Shown piece after piece: positions 54,844-64,000 of a DNA stretch of 64,000 nt (positions are counted from its first letter, which is position 1; each line of letters opens with the position of its first letter). The notes under the pieces were generated by a model. It worked only from the letters and a program-made list of their open reading frames with translations, searched no databases and was not told where the DNA came from. This stretch comes from Palsa-1439 sp050015495 (lineage in GTDB: Bacteria; Verrucomicrobiota; Verrucomicrobiia; Palsa-1439): positions 1 to 64,000 of the forward strand of contig JBEKBH010000008.1 of the NCBI GenBank assembly GCA_050015495.1, given 5' to 3'. The position numbers were made by a program, and so were the translations under genes.

Positions 54844-56538
54844 GTGACGAAGCGCTGGGTCATTGCGAAACCCGAGCCAGCGCAGGCGGAAACGCTGGCC
54901 GGTGAACTGCACCTCGCGGTGGCGCTCGCCCAGGTCCTCATCAATCGCGGGTATGGCGATGCCGGGAAGGCATCGCAATTCCTCCAGCCGCAGCTTCGCC
55001 AGCTGGGCGATCCCTTCGCGTTGCCGGACATGGCGGCGGCGGTCGACCGGATCCTGGCGGCAGTCGAACGCAACGAGCGCATCACGATCTACGGCGATTA
55101 CGACGTGGACGGCGTCACGTCGAGCGCGTTGCTACAGCTCGTCTTGCGGGCGGCGGGCGCGACCGTCGCGAATTTCCTGCCGCATCGCATGGATGAGGGC
55201 TATGGCCTGACCCCGGACGGCATTGCGCGATGCCTCAAGGAGCACCAGCCGCAGTTGCTCCTCGCCGTGGATTGCGGAACCAGTTCGGTGCACGAGATCG
55301 CCGATCTCAAAAAGAGCAAGGTCGATACAATCGTCCTCGACCACCACGAACCGGCGGAGGAATTGCCGGATTGCGTCGCGCTGGTGAATCCCAAGCGCGT
55401 GGCGTCGACGGACGCACCCTGCAGGTACCTGGCGAGCGTGGGGCTGGCGTTCAAGCTGGCGCACGCGCTGTTGAAACGCGACCGGCGACTCTCCGACCAG
55501 ATTGATTTGCGCGAACACCTCGATCTCGTGGCGGTCGGCACCGTGGCCGACGTCGTGCCGCTGATTGAGGAAAACCGCATACTGGTGAAGGCGGGGCTGG
55601 AACGCCTCCCGCACACGCAGAAGATCGGGCTGCGCGCGTTGATGGACGTGGCCGGTGTGCCGGACGTCGTCAGCCCGTACCACATCGGGTTTCGCATCGC
55701 GCCGCGGCTCAATGCGGCCGGTCGGCTCGCGGATGCGATGGCGGCGCTGGGATTGTTGCTCACCGACGACGCGGCGCGCGCGAAGGAACTGGCGACGAAA
55801 CTTGACGACCACAATGCCGAGCGCCAACGCATTGAGGAACGGATGGTGGACGAAGCCATGACCATGGCGCGTGCGCAGGAGCAAGACCGGGTGCTCGTGC
55901 TGGCCAGGGAAGGCTGGCACGTCGGCGTCATCGGCATCGTGGCGTCGCGCGTCCAGCAGGAATTCTACAAACCCACGGTCGTGATCGGCATCGAGGACAA
56001 ACTGGGGAAGGGGTCGTGTCGGAGCGTCACGGGATTCTCGATTGTCGACGCGTTGCGCCAGTGCGCGCCGTTGCTGGAGCGGTTCGGCGGACACGAGATG
56101 GCCGCGGGACTCAGCGTGAAGGCTGGCAACATCGATCCGTTGCGGCAGCAGCTCAATGAGTTCGCCGCGAATGCGCTGACAGACGACGACCTGCACCGGC
56201 TCGTGAAGATCGACGCGGTCGTCACGCTCGACGATTTGGATGCGGATTTTTTCGAGCAACTGGCGCGACTGGAGCCGTGCGGGACGGACAATCCGACGCC
56301 CGTGTTTGCCGTCGAAGGCGTCCAGTTACGCGGCGCGGGGCGAGTAGTGGGCAAGAATCACTTGCGCTTCAACGTGACGGATGGCGATACGACCGCGCAG
56401 GCGATCTGGTGGGGCCGGGGCGATTTCGAGTTGCCCAAGGGTAAATTCGATGTGGCGTTCATCCCCGAACTGAACGAATTCCGTGGCGTGGAAAACGTGC
56501 AGTTGAAGGTCAGGGACGTCCGCCCGCGAGCGGGCTAG
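54844..56538 (+). CDS. recJ: RecJ, single-strand DNA 5'-3' exonuclease
   Basis: DHH-superfamily exonuclease for recombination and mismatch repair. In 564 aa: IYGDYDVDGVTSSALL (motif I metal ligands), LLAVDCGTSS, TIVLDHHEPA (DHH), LVAVGTVADVVPL and APRLNAAGRLADAM, then the OB-fold region at the C-terminus. Start GTG 54844 follows the secDF stop by 9 bases. The gene ends the run; family B repeat copy 2 follows. Confidence 0.94.
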   Translation: MTKRWVIAKPEPAQAETLAGELHLAVALAQVLINRGYGDAGKASQFLQPQLRQLGDPFALPDMAAAVDRILAAVERNERITIYGDYDVDGVTSSALLQLVLRAAGATVANFLPHRMDEGYGLTPDGIARCLKEHQPQLLLAVDCGTSSVHEIADLKKSKVDTIVLDHHEPAEELPDCVALVNPKRVASTDAPCRYLASVGLAFKLAHALLKRDRRLSDQIDLREHLDLVAVGTVADVVPLIEENRILVKAGLERLPHTQKIGLRALMDVAGVPDVVSPYHIGFRIAPRLNAAGRLADAMAALGLLLTDDAARAKELATKLDDHNAERQRIEERMVDEAMTMARAQEQDRVLVLAREGWHVGVIGIVASRVQQEFYKPTVVIGIEDKLGKGSCRSVTGFSIVDALRQCAPLLERFGGHEMAAGLSVKAGNIDPLRQQLNEFAANALTDDDLHRLVKIDAVVTLDDLDADFFEQLARLEPCGTDNPTPVFAVEGVQLRGAGRVVGKNHLRFNVTDGDTTAQAIWWGRGDFELPKGKFDVAFIPELNEFRGVENVQLKVRDVRPRAG

Positions 56539-56547
56539 TGCTGCGAC

Positions 56548-56675
56548 ACACTTGATTTGATGGATGCGGTACGCTTGGAAAATGAACCCTCACCCTGACC
56601 CTCTCCCTTAAAAAGGGCGAGGGGAAACGCACTTCGTCTCCTCTCCCCTCCGGGGGAGAGGATTAAGGTGAGGGG
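56548..56675 (+). repeat. Dispersed repeat family B, copy 2
   Basis: Between convergent recJ and rpmB. It starts CACACTTGATTTGATGGATG, then CCCTCACCCTGACCCTCTCC, CTCCCCTCCGGGGGAGAGGA and GATTAAGGTGAGGGGG. The inverted ends could also act as a bidirectional transcription stop. Shares both ends with 47125-47285. Confidence 0.7.
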
Positions 56676-56742
56676 GCTGGGAAACCCTAAAGCTGCCTCT
56701 GGAACAGGACACCAAGTGCCGTCAGCCATCAACCATTTCCGT

Positions 56743-56973
56743 CTAGGCTGCTTTGGCGATGCGGCCGCTCTTGATGCAGTTGGTGCAGGCTTTGACCTTG
56801 CGGCGGACGCCATTCACCACGGCGTGAACGACCTGCAGGTTCGGCTTGAACAAGCGCGGCGTCACGGCGGTAATGTGCTGGCCGATACCGCCCTTTTTCT
56901 TTGCCTGACCACGGCGCAGAATGTGATTCCCGCGCGCGTCGCCCTTGCCACAAATTTCACAACGTCGAGACAT
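56743..56973 (-). CDS. rpmB: Ribosomal protein bL28, zinc-type
   Basis: A 76-aa large-subunit protein: MSRRCEICGKGDARGNHI, the TPRLFKPNLQVVHAVVNG core, and KACTNCIKSGRIAKA. The paired CxxC motifs are those of the zinc-binding (C+) form. I chose ATG 56973; the frame is open upstream but the residues are not L28-like. Confidence 0.95.
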   Translation of the reverse strand: MSRRCEICGKGDARGNHILRRGQAKKKGGIGQHITAVTPRLFKPNLQVVHAVVNGVRRKVKACTNCIKSGRIAKAA

Positions 56974-57091
56974 GATGATTATTCCCTTTGCTTTTGGAGA
57001 CGTGAAGAATAGCCAAAGAAACCCAGCTTCGCAAGGGTAAATTTGATCGTCGATATCACACACAGCGGCGTCAAGCCGCCACCCTCCAAAA

Positions 57092-58450
57092 CTACCCGCG
57101 CAATTTGCTCGAAATCAACGGCACGAGGTCGGCGATTTTGACGCGTTCCTGCTTCATCGTGTCGCGGTCGCGGAGGGTGACGGTATCGGCGAGTTCGGGG
57201 CCTTTTTCGCCGAGGGTATCGAAGTCAATGGTGGCACACCACGGCGTGCCCTGCTCGTCCTGGTAGCGATAGCGTTTGCCGATATTGCCGCGGTCGTCCC
57301 ATTCGGTGGTGAAATGCGGCTGGAGAAGCTTGAAAACTTCCTTCGCCTTATCGACCAGCGGCGGCTTATTGCGCAACAGCGGGAACACGGCAACTTTCAC
57401 GGGGGCGATCCGGGGCGCGAACCGCATCACGACGCGGGTTTCGGTCTGGCCTTTCTCATCGGTCGTGGTTTCCTCATCGTAGGCAGAACACAGCAGCGCG
57501 AGTGCGATACGGTCGACGCCGGCAGACGGTTCGACCACGTGCGGGATGTATTTCTCTTTCGATTCGTCGTCGAAATACTCCATCGATTTGCCGCTGAATT
57601 TCTGATGCTGGCTGAGGTCGAAGTTGCCGCGGGCGGCGATGCCTTCGAGTTCCTGGACGCCAAAGGGGAATGCGAACATCACGTCCACGCACGCGCTGGC
57701 GTAATGGGCGAGTTCTTCCTTCTTGTAATTGTAGACGCTGAGCTTCGATTTGGGCAGGCCGATGGACTCGTACCATTCCAAGCGTTGTTCGACCCAGTAC
57801 TTATGCCAGTCGGCATCCGTATTCGGCTTGATGAAAAACTCGAGTTCCATCTGCTCGAACTCGCGGCTGCGGAACGTGAAATTGCGCGGATTGATCTCGT
57901 TGCGGAACGCCTTGCCGATCTGCGCGATGCCGAACGGCACCTTCTGGCGCGACACGCTGAGGACGTTGTTGAACTGCGCGAAGATCACCTGCGCTGTCTC
58001 GGGGCGGAGATAGGCGACGCTGGCGCCGTCCTCGACCGGGCCGACGAACGTCTTGAACATCAAATTGAACTGGCGCGCCTCGGTGAACTCGTGCGGGCCG
58101 CCTTCGGGACATTTGGTTTCCGGCAACTGATCGGCGCGCCACCGGCCTTTGCATTTTTTGCAGTCCACCATCGGGTCGGTGAACGCGGTGGTGTGGCCGC
58201 TGGCTTCCCAGACGCGGGGGTGGGTGATGATCGTGCCGTCGATGCCGACCACGTCGGTGCGGCTGCGGACGACGTCGTTCCACCACGCGTCCTTGATGTT
58301 GCGTTTGAGTTCGGCGCCGGCGGGGCCGTAATCCCAGAACCCGTTGATGCCGCCGTAGATCTCGCTGGATTGAAAGACGAACCCGCGCCGCTTGCACAGG
58401 GCGACGATCTTTTCCATCAAGGGCGGCGATGCTGACTGTTTCTCCGTCAT
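57092..58450 (-). CDS. glyS: Glycyl-tRNA synthetase (dimeric class II type)
   Basis: Charges tRNA-Gly. In 452 aa, of the homodimeric eukaryote-like type rather than the alpha2beta2 bacterial type: GFVFQSSEIYGGINGFWDYG, the zinc-like KKCKGRW, motif 2 FRNEINPRNFTFRSREFEQM, VVEPSAGVDRIALALL (motif 3) and an anticodon-binding domain from about residue 355. I chose ATG 58450 (MTEKQSASPP) because homology begins soon after it. Confidence 0.95.
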   Translation of the reverse strand: MTEKQSASPPLMEKIVALCKRRGFVFQSSEIYGGINGFWDYGPAGAELKRNIKDAWWNDVVRSRTDVVGIDGTIITHPRVWEASGHTTAFTDPMVDCKKCKGRWRADQLPETKCPEGGPHEFTEARQFNLMFKTFVGPVEDGASVAYLRPETAQVIFAQFNNVLSVSRQKVPFGIAQIGKAFRNEINPRNFTFRSREFEQMELEFFIKPNTDADWHKYWVEQRLEWYESIGLPKSKLSVYNYKKEELAHYASACVDVMFAFPFGVQELEGIAARGNFDLSQHQKFSGKSMEYFDDESKEKYIPHVVEPSAGVDRIALALLCSAYDEETTTDEKGQTETRVVMRFAPRIAPVKVAVFPLLRNKPPLVDKAKEVFKLLQPHFTTEWDDRGNIGKRYRYQDEQGTPWCATIDFDTLGEKGPELADTVTLRDRDTMKQERVKIADLVPLISSKLRG

Positions 58451-58779
58451 AGCGTGAGCCACGTTGTGGCAACGCCACTGACGTGACAAGGGCGGACACT
58501 ATCGCCAAAGCCGGGCGCCAAGTCAAGGCAGGGGCAAGACGTTGGTGGCACGGTTATTGCATTTTACGACCGCCGGCCTGCCGGGTTGGATGGCATGGAC
58601 GCACGTTTCGTGAGCGCCAAGATGCGAGGAATCATATCAAAGTTCGGCCGACGGGAAAGAATGCGAGGACCGTATCGCCTTCCAAGAGAAGCCCTTCACC
58701 CCGGAGTTTTGGCACAGAGAGTGCGTGAAGTATTGGATAGCAAGGAGTCAGGGCGTATTGGCAGCCCAGGGACCGAGTC
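58451..58779. other. Intergenic region between divergent glyS and the hybrid kinase
   Basis: About 330 bp without a supported gene. A 65-codon frame (58586-58783) has no recognisable features. The region contains the sigma-54-like element at 58710-58725. Confidence 0.4.
58710..58725 (+). promoter_or_regulatory. Sigma-54-like -24/-12 element
   Basis: TGGCAC, 5 bp, GTGCG, with the GG and GC dinucleotides exactly 10 bp apart as in sigma-54 promoters. The -12 half lacks the usual TT. It lies 55 bp before the hybrid kinase start. Confidence 0.35.
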
Positions 58780-61017
58780 ATGACAACCATGCCGCACTTG
58801 AGTTTTCTCGATCAATCCGTTCTCTCTTTCCCTCCCGAATGGATCCGGTCGGCGCTGGTATTGGCCCTGATCACCGTCTGGATGGTGATCGTGTTGTTTA
58901 CCTACATGAACTACTCGAGCCGGCGCGCCCATCTCAGCCTGTGGACGGTTGCGTGGATGTTTTACTCGGTGTACCTGGCGGCATCGATCGGCTTGGAGGA
59001 ATCGCCGGGGACGCCATTTCTGCTGATGGCGGCCCGGGCGTGTATCGGCATCAGCGCGCTGTTCATGTTTTGGGGCAGCTTTCAACTCTCGGGACTGAAG
59101 CGCAACCAGCGCGAACTCACGCTGGCGACGGTGCTGGTTATTATCTGGAGCTATTTCTCGGCGTACCGTATTTCGGACGGGCTGTGGCTGATGCTGCCGG
59201 TGTTTCTGTTGCTGGCCGGAGCGGGTGTGTACACGGGCGTGCTGTACATCCGCGCGCGTCGGCGGTCCCGGGGCAGCATCATCCTTGGCGTCGGGTTCCT
59301 CCTGTGGGGCGTGCACTTGATCGGATTCCCGTTGGCCAGCGGCTCGCAAGAGTTGATGGCCGGCGCCTACCTCGCCTCGGCGATCCTGGCGTTGCTGATC
59401 GTGGTGGGCATGGTGGTCGAGGACAACGTCAATCTGTCCGAGCACGACTACCATGCGTTGTTTGATTCTTCCGGTGACGCGATCTTTCTACTCGATCCCA
59501 GCACACTGGGCGTCTTGCAGGCCAACCAGGCCGCGCTGCGATTGAGTGGCCGGAGCGCCGGCGAATTGATCGGCCGGCCATTCATCGAGCTATGTCCCGG
59601 ACTGCTGCCGGCGCTCGCGCGTGTGGACGGGGTGGGGGCGGAGGCGGCGGTGAACGAAGCGGGCCGGGAGCTTCAGTTCCTGCGTCCCAACGGCGGCGAA
59701 TTCCTGTGCGAAGGGAATGCGAGTTTGGTCCATTGTCCCAAAGGACCCGTGCTCCTGCTCTGTGTGCACGACATCACGGCCCGGAAACAGACAGAGCAAT
59801 CTCTCCGCGAGAGCACGCGTCAACTCGGCAGCACGGTGGCGGAGCTGCGGGAAACTCAAAAACAGATTGTGCAACAGGAACGGTTGCGGGCCCTGGCGCA
59901 GATGGCGAGCGGCGTCGCGCACGATTTCAACAACGTGCTGGCGAAGATTTTGGGGTTTAACGAGCTGTTGCTGGCCTGGCCGGAGAACCTCAACGATAAG
60001 GACAAGGTCAAGAAATACCTCCAGATGACGAGTGCCGCCGCGCAAGAGGCCGTGGGCATCGTCAATCGTCTGCGCGAATTCTATCGCCATCGGAAGGAGT
60101 CAGACGTTTACCAGGCCGTCGACGTCAATGAAACCGTCACCCAGGCCATCGTGATGACGCAGCCGAAATGGAAGGACCAAATGATGGCCAGCGGCGCCAC
60201 GGTGGTGATGGAAACCGACTTGAAGGATGTGCCAGCGGTCCGCGGCAGCGAGTCCGATCTGCGCGAATCGCTGATCAACCTGCTGTTCAACGCCGTCGAT
60301 GCGATGCCCCAGGGTGGCACGATCACGGTGGCGACTGGCACCGAGGACAATTCGGTGGTCATCCAGGTGCGGGACACGGGCCGGGGTATGACCGAGGAAG
60401 TTCGGCAGCGCTGTTTCGAACCGTTCTATACCACGAAGGGAGAACGGGGCACGGGTCTTGGACTGGCGATCGTCTACGGAATCGTGCAGCGGCACGGAGG
60501 CTCGATTGATGCCCAGAGCGAACCCGGCAAGGGAACGGTCGTCGTGATTCGCCTTCCAATACCGCAATCGGATGGCGAGGAACTGGTGGCCAGCAGTGCG
60601 GCGCCGACGCGACCGTTGCGAGTGCTGCTGGCGGAGGACGAACCGCAAGTCCGCGACATCGAGGCGGAGTATTTGCGGGGCGACGGGCACTTTGTCGAGG
60701 CTGCGGCGAATGGACAGGAAGCCATGGAGCGGTTTGTGCGATGGGGCTACGACGTGGTGGTGGTGGACCGGGCGATGCCGGAGATGAACGGTGACCAGTT
60801 GACAGCGGTCATCAAACAAATGTCCCCGAAGACCCCCGTGGTCATGGTAACAGGCTTTGCCGACATGCCCGTGGAGGAAACCGATGCGTCACATCAGCCG
60901 GACCTGATTTTGCGCAAGCCCATCACCCAAATGACCTTGCGACAGGCCATCGCGCGCGTTCTGGCGCCAGCACCTCCGCCCGCCAAGCCTGCCCCGACCC
61001 TGGTCCGCTTCCGATAG
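58780..61017 (+). CDS. Membrane hybrid histidine kinase with PAS and receiver domains
   Basis: A 745-aa sensor. Residues about 15-215 contain about seven hydrophobic helices (a 7TM-like input region), then a PAS domain (about 226-345, LFDSSGDAIFLLDPS), a short coiled coil, HisKA with GVAHDFNNVLAKILG (phospho-acceptor His381), HATPase_c with NLLFNAVDAM, DTGRGM and GTGLGLAIVYGI, and a C-terminal receiver with Asp663 in VVVVDRAMPEM. HDFNN-type boxes are common in kinases linked to sigma-54 regulators. The signal is unknown. Followed by a stand-alone receiver. Confidence 0.92.
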   Translation: MTTMPHLSFLDQSVLSFPPEWIRSALVLALITVWMVIVLFTYMNYSSRRAHLSLWTVAWMFYSVYLAASIGLEESPGTPFLLMAARACIGISALFMFWGSFQLSGLKRNQRELTLATVLVIIWSYFSAYRISDGLWLMLPVFLLLAGAGVYTGVLYIRARRRSRGSIILGVGFLLWGVHLIGFPLASGSQELMAGAYLASAILALLIVVGMVVEDNVNLSEHDYHALFDSSGDAIFLLDPSTLGVLQANQAALRLSGRSAGELIGRPFIELCPGLLPALARVDGVGAEAAVNEAGRELQFLRPNGGEFLCEGNASLVHCPKGPVLLLCVHDITARKQTEQSLRESTRQLGSTVAELRETQKQIVQQERLRALAQMASGVAHDFNNVLAKILGFNELLLAWPENLNDKDKVKKYLQMTSAAAQEAVGIVNRLREFYRHRKESDVYQAVDVNETVTQAIVMTQPKWKDQMMASGATVVMETDLKDVPAVRGSESDLRESLINLLFNAVDAMPQGGTITVATGTEDNSVVIQVRDTGRGMTEEVRQRCFEPFYTTKGERGTGLGLAIVYGIVQRHGGSIDAQSEPGKGTVVVIRLPIPQSDGEELVASSAAPTRPLRVLLAEDEPQVRDIEAEYLRGDGHFVEAAANGQEAMERFVRWGYDVVVVDRAMPEMNGDQLTAVIKQMSPKTPVVMVTGFADMPVEETDASHQPDLILRKPITQMTLRQAIARVLAPAPPPAKPAPTLVRFR

Positions 61018-61063
61018 CTGGAACGCAAGCTGCTCTTGGAAGTGCCAAAGGATGGAATGTTTC

Positions 61064-61474
61064 ATGAGTAAGACAAAAATTTTGATTGTGGATGACGATG
61101 TCGCCGCGAGTCGGCTTCTCGCCGTCGGTCTGGAGAAGACGGGCTCGTTTCAGGTCCTCACGGAGAATGTGGCGACCCGAGCGGCCTCGACGGCGCGTGA
61201 ATTCAAGCCCGGCGTGATTTTGCTCGATGTCTGCATGCCCGGCGCGGATGGCGGCGATGTCGCGTTTCGCATTCATAGCGATGAATCGTTGCGATCGACG
61301 CCGATTATTTTCCTGACGTCCCTGGTTTCCGGACAGGAAGCCACGAGTCAATCGATGTTGCGGGGGGGCTACGAGTTTCTGGCGAAGCCCGTGAGTCTCA
61401 CGAAGTTGATGGAGTGCATCTATCGGCATCTGGCGCGCGTCGGTGAGACAGCCGCGAACGCATCGGTGGCGTGA
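61064..61474 (+). CDS. Single-domain response regulator
   Basis: A 136-aa stand-alone receiver with no output domain: KILIVDDDVAASRLL (acidic pocket), phospho-acceptor Asp55 in ILLDVCMPGAD, TSL for the Thr/Ser switch and the Lys in FLAKPVSL. A CheY-like relay between the flanking kinases is plausible. ATG 61064 is the probable start; ATG 61052 is also in frame. Confidence 0.9.
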   Translation: MSKTKILIVDDDVAASRLLAVGLEKTGSFQVLTENVATRAASTAREFKPGVILLDVCMPGADGGDVAFRIHSDESLRSTPIIFLTSLVSGQEATSQSMLRGGYEFLAKPVSLTKLMECIYRHLARVGETAANASVA

Positions 61475-61769
61475 GGCGCAACGGGTGGCGGAGCCCGGAT
61501 TGCGGCGGTGAGAATGTTCAGGATTGTACGGGGAACAGCCCGGTCGTCTGCCTGATTCCAGGCGTTTTTTGCGTCTTCCAATGAGATCGGAGGCCGGCGC
61601 GCCTGCGGGGCGCGATTTTGCGACAACGCCCAGGTTTCGAGGCGGATGGCATCCCCGCTGCTTGGTTAGCGACCACCATGGGTCGCCATTGGAACCACGC
61701 GGGCGCCAGGAGGTTGGGCGGAGGACACGCGTGGGGCCGGGCAGAATCCAGGGGAAGGAAATTGCAACA
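61475..61769. other. Gene-free stretch before the second kinase
   Basis: 295 bp between the receiver and the next kinase. I see short GC palindromes (for example around 61600, GCGCGCCTGCGGGGCGCG) but no gene. GGGGAAGGAA (61751-61760) is the ribosome site of the following kinase. Confidence 0.35.
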
Positions 61770-64000
61770 ATGGGTTTGATCACCGACAGGTCGATTCGCG
61801 GGAAGCTGATGTGGATCAGCATGCTCACCAGCACGGTGGCCGTGATTCTGGCGTGTCTGGCCTTTGGGCTGTACGAGATGATCAAATACCGCCACCAAAT
61901 GAGCCGTGACCTGTCCGTGCTCACGGACATGATCGAGGAAGAACAGGCCGCCGGGCGCGATCTCTCCGATCCCGAGGTGGTCAAGGAAGTGAACTCCTGG
62001 GCGAGCAAACAGCATCCCATCGCCCTCGCGTGCGTGTACAGCAAGGATGGCAAGCTGGTCATCAAGTACGCCCGCGACGACGTCAAGCCGCGACGTGAAG
62101 TGCCCGAGTTGTTGGGAGACGACATTGATCGCATCGAAGGCGGTCACCTGGTAGTGTATCAGCCGATTCTTCTGCAAGGAAAGAAGGCGGGCACCGTATT
62201 CATCCGCGCCGATTTTCGCTGGCTCACGGACCGCTTCGTGGAAGAGCTGCGAATCGTGGCGATCATTTTGCTGCTCTCGTGGCTGGTGTCGCTGCTGCTC
62301 TCCTCCCGTTTGCAAGAATTCATTTCGGCGCCGATCCTGGATCTCGTCCGCTCGGCACGAACCGTTTCGGAAACCCGCGATTACTCCGTGCGCGCCGTCA
62401 AGTCCTCCACCGACGAAATCGGTTTGCTGGTCGAGGAGTTCAACCAGATGCTCCAGCAGATTCAGCGGCAGGACGAGGCGTTGCGGACCTCGAAAGAGAA
62501 GGCGGAGTCCGCCACCCGCGCCAAGAGCGAGTTCCTGGCGAACATGAGCCATGAGATTCGCACGCCGATGAACGGAATCATCGGGATGGCCGACCTGGCG
62601 TTGGACACCCAGCTGTCACCGGACCAGCGGGAATACCTCACGACCGTCAGGCTCTCCGCGGAGACGCTGCTCCAGTTGATCAACGATATCCTGGACTTCT
62701 CCAAGATCGAGGCCGGAAAGCTCGAACTCGATCCCATTGACTTCCGTCTGCGCGACAACCTGGGGGATACGCTCAAGACCCTGGCGGTTCGCGCCCACCA
62801 GAAAGGCCTCGAATTGGCGGCGCACGTCCTCCCGGAGGTGCCGGACGAACTGGTCGGCGACCCGGTCCGCCTGCGTCAAATCATCGTCAATCTCATCGGC
62901 AACGCGATCAAATTCACCGAACGGGGTGAGGTGGTCGTTCAGGTCGCCGTGGATGGACAGGAAGGGGACGATCTCTGCCTGCATTTTGCCGTCAGCGATA
63001 CAGGCATCGGCATTCCCGCGGACAAGCAGAGCGTGATCTTCGAAGCGTTCGCGCAAGCCGACGGTTCGACCACGCGCAAATACGGCGGCACGGGCCTAGG
63101 GTTGGCCATCTCCTCTCAATTGGTCAAGATGATGGGCGGTCGGATCTGGGTCGAAAGCGAAGTCGGTACGGGCAGCACGTTTCATTTCACGGCGCGGATG
63201 CGCCCCTCGAAGGAGCTTCCACCGAGGTTGACCTCACAGCGGGCCAACCTGGAAGGTCTCCCGGTGTTGGTGGTTGACGACAATGCCACCAGTCGTCGCA
63301 TTCTGGAGGAGATCCTGCGCCACTGGCACGCAAACCCTGTGATCGCCAGCAGCGCGGCCGCCGCATTTGCGGGAATCAAGAAGGCCCGGGCTCGCGGAGA
63401 ACCATTCCGAGTGGTCCTGCTGGATTGCCTGATGCCCGATACTGACGGGTTCGGTCTGGCCGAACAGATTCGCCAGGACCCGGATCTGGCCTCAACGAAG
63501 TTGATCATGTTGTCCTCGGCGGGGCGGGCCAGCGTCGCTTCGCGATGCCGGGAAATGGGACTGGCGGGTTACCTGACCAAGCCGGTCAAGCAGTCGGAGC
63601 TTTTCGATGCCATCACGGTGGCGCTGGGGAACCAGGGCCGGTCGATTGCGCCACCGGCGGCAGCGGCTAGGCCATCCGGGTCGGGCGCGTCTCGCAAGTT
63701 GCGCGTGCTGCTGGCGGAGGACAACGCTGTCAACCAGCGGTTGGTCGTCAAGTTGATGGAAAAGCAGGGACACTCACTGGTGGCCGTCAACAACGGCGTG
63801 GAAGCCCTCGACGTGTTGGAGCGGGAAACGTTTGACGTGGTCCTCATGGACGTGCAGATGCCCGAGATGGGCGGGTTCGAGGCCACGGCGCGCATTCGCG
63901 AGCGCGAGAAGTCCAGCGGCCAACACGTTCCGGTGATTGCGATGACAGCCCATGCGTTGAAGGGGGACCGTGAGCGATGCCTGGAAGCGGGGATGGACGC
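61770..64000 (+). CDS. BarA-like hybrid histidine kinase (3' end outside window)
   Basis: At least 743 residues; the frame is open to the window end. An N-terminal helix (about 15-38), a periplasmic sensor segment with a short extracytoplasmic loop, a second helix (about 155-175), HAMP, HisKA with SHEIRTPMNGI (His261), HATPase_c (NLIGNAIKFTE, DTGIGI, GTGLGLAIS), and two receivers: Asp552 (LLDCLMPDTDG) and Asp694 (LMDVQMPEMGG). The second receiver is complete up to near its end; an HPt domain may follow outside the window. ATG 61770 has GGGGAAGGAA upstream. Confidence 0.92.
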   Translation, partial: MGLITDRSIRGKLMWISMLTSTVAVILACLAFGLYEMIKYRHQMSRDLSVLTDMIEEEQAAGRDLSDPEVVKEVNSWASKQHPIALACVYSKDGKLVIKYARDDVKPRREVPELLGDDIDRIEGGHLVVYQPILLQGKKAGTVFIRADFRWLTDRFVEELRIVAIILLLSWLVSLLLSSRLQEFISAPILDLVRSARTVSETRDYSVRAVKSSTDEIGLLVEEFNQMLQQIQRQDEALRTSKEKAESATRAKSEFLANMSHEIRTPMNGIIGMADLALDTQLSPDQREYLTTVRLSAETLLQLINDILDFSKIEAGKLELDPIDFRLRDNLGDTLKTLAVRAHQKGLELAAHVLPEVPDELVGDPVRLRQIIVNLIGNAIKFTERGEVVVQVAVDGQEGDDLCLHFAVSDTGIGIPADKQSVIFEAFAQADGSTTRKYGGTGLGLAISSQLVKMMGGRIWVESEVGTGSTFHFTARMRPSKELPPRLTSQRANLEGLPVLVVDDNATSRRILEEILRHWHANPVIASSAAAAFAGIKKARARGEPFRVVLLDCLMPDTDGFGLAEQIRQDPDLASTKLIMLSSAGRASVASRCREMGLAGYLTKPVKQSELFDAITVALGNQGRSIAPPAAAARPSGSGASRKLRVLLAEDNAVNQRLVVKLMEKQGHSLVAVNNGVEALDVLERETFDVVLMDVQMPEMGGFEATARIREREKSSGQHVPVIAMTAHALKGDRERCLEAGMD

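Noticed and set aside
58586..58783. 65-codon frame before the hybrid kinase
   Set aside because: No conserved-looking features; it overlaps the kinase start and a probable promoter.

Overview
This GC-rich window (visibly above 60% GC) comes from a Gram-negative bacterium: it encodes BamA, a Skp/OmpH chaperone and LpxD. The MurC-MurB fusion, a LysM protein inside the division/cell-wall (dcw) cluster, the gene orders prs-rplY-pth-rpsF-ssb-rpsR-rplI-dnaB-bamA-ompH-lpxD and tgt-yajC-secDF-recJ, and the dispersed intergenic repeat families all suggest the PVC superphylum, most likely Verrucomicrobiota. That assignment is inference from gene content, not a database match.

Layout. 1-14167: the end of a dcw cluster on the + strand (murF partial, mraY, murD, LysM protein, ftsW, murG, murC-murB, ddl, ftsQ, ftsA, ftsZ). 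14231-16754: a compact, AT-richer minus-strand island of three genes (small basic protein, HEPN-like protein, Cys-motif/TIR-like protein). This is my best candidate for an undescribed, probably defensive system. 17043-19274: a lipoprotein, an AmmeMemoRadiSam-type radical SAM enzyme and an orphan Flp pilin. 19590-29467: a long housekeeping run for PRPP synthesis, translation, replication and outer-membrane biogenesis. 29612-33893: ClpB, an FHA protein, an EVE protein and a hypothetical. 33894-34678: a gene-free mosaic of repeats.

34679-38131 holds a complete arginine-to-putrescine route: pyruvoyl arginine decarboxylase, agmatine deiminase and N-carbamoylputrescine amidase. A polysaccharide lyase sits between two of its genes, and a perfect 11-bp-arm palindrome sits in the divergent aguB/pdaD gap. 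38183-38665 is a bifunctional-nuclease-family protein. 38682-44008 holds three tandem paralogous GT39/PMT-type membrane glycosyltransferases, followed by the ilvB large subunit (44078-45943). 46629-49241 carries small accessory genes (VOC, GNAT, RraB-like lipoprotein, an unknown CxxCxxC protein) among repeats. 49357-56538 is a tight run xdhC-mocA-tgt-yajC-secDF-recJ. 56743-58450 encodes L28 and glycyl-tRNA synthetase on the minus strand. 58780-64000 is a signalling cluster (hybrid kinase, response regulator, second hybrid kinase cut by the window end).

I saw no tRNA, rRNA, insertion sequence, integrase or CRISPR array. Several genes without a Shine-Dalgarno sequence have sigma-70-like promoters placed so that transcription would begin at or just before the start codon (leaderless candidates). 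Two of these share one 29-bp promoter-like element.
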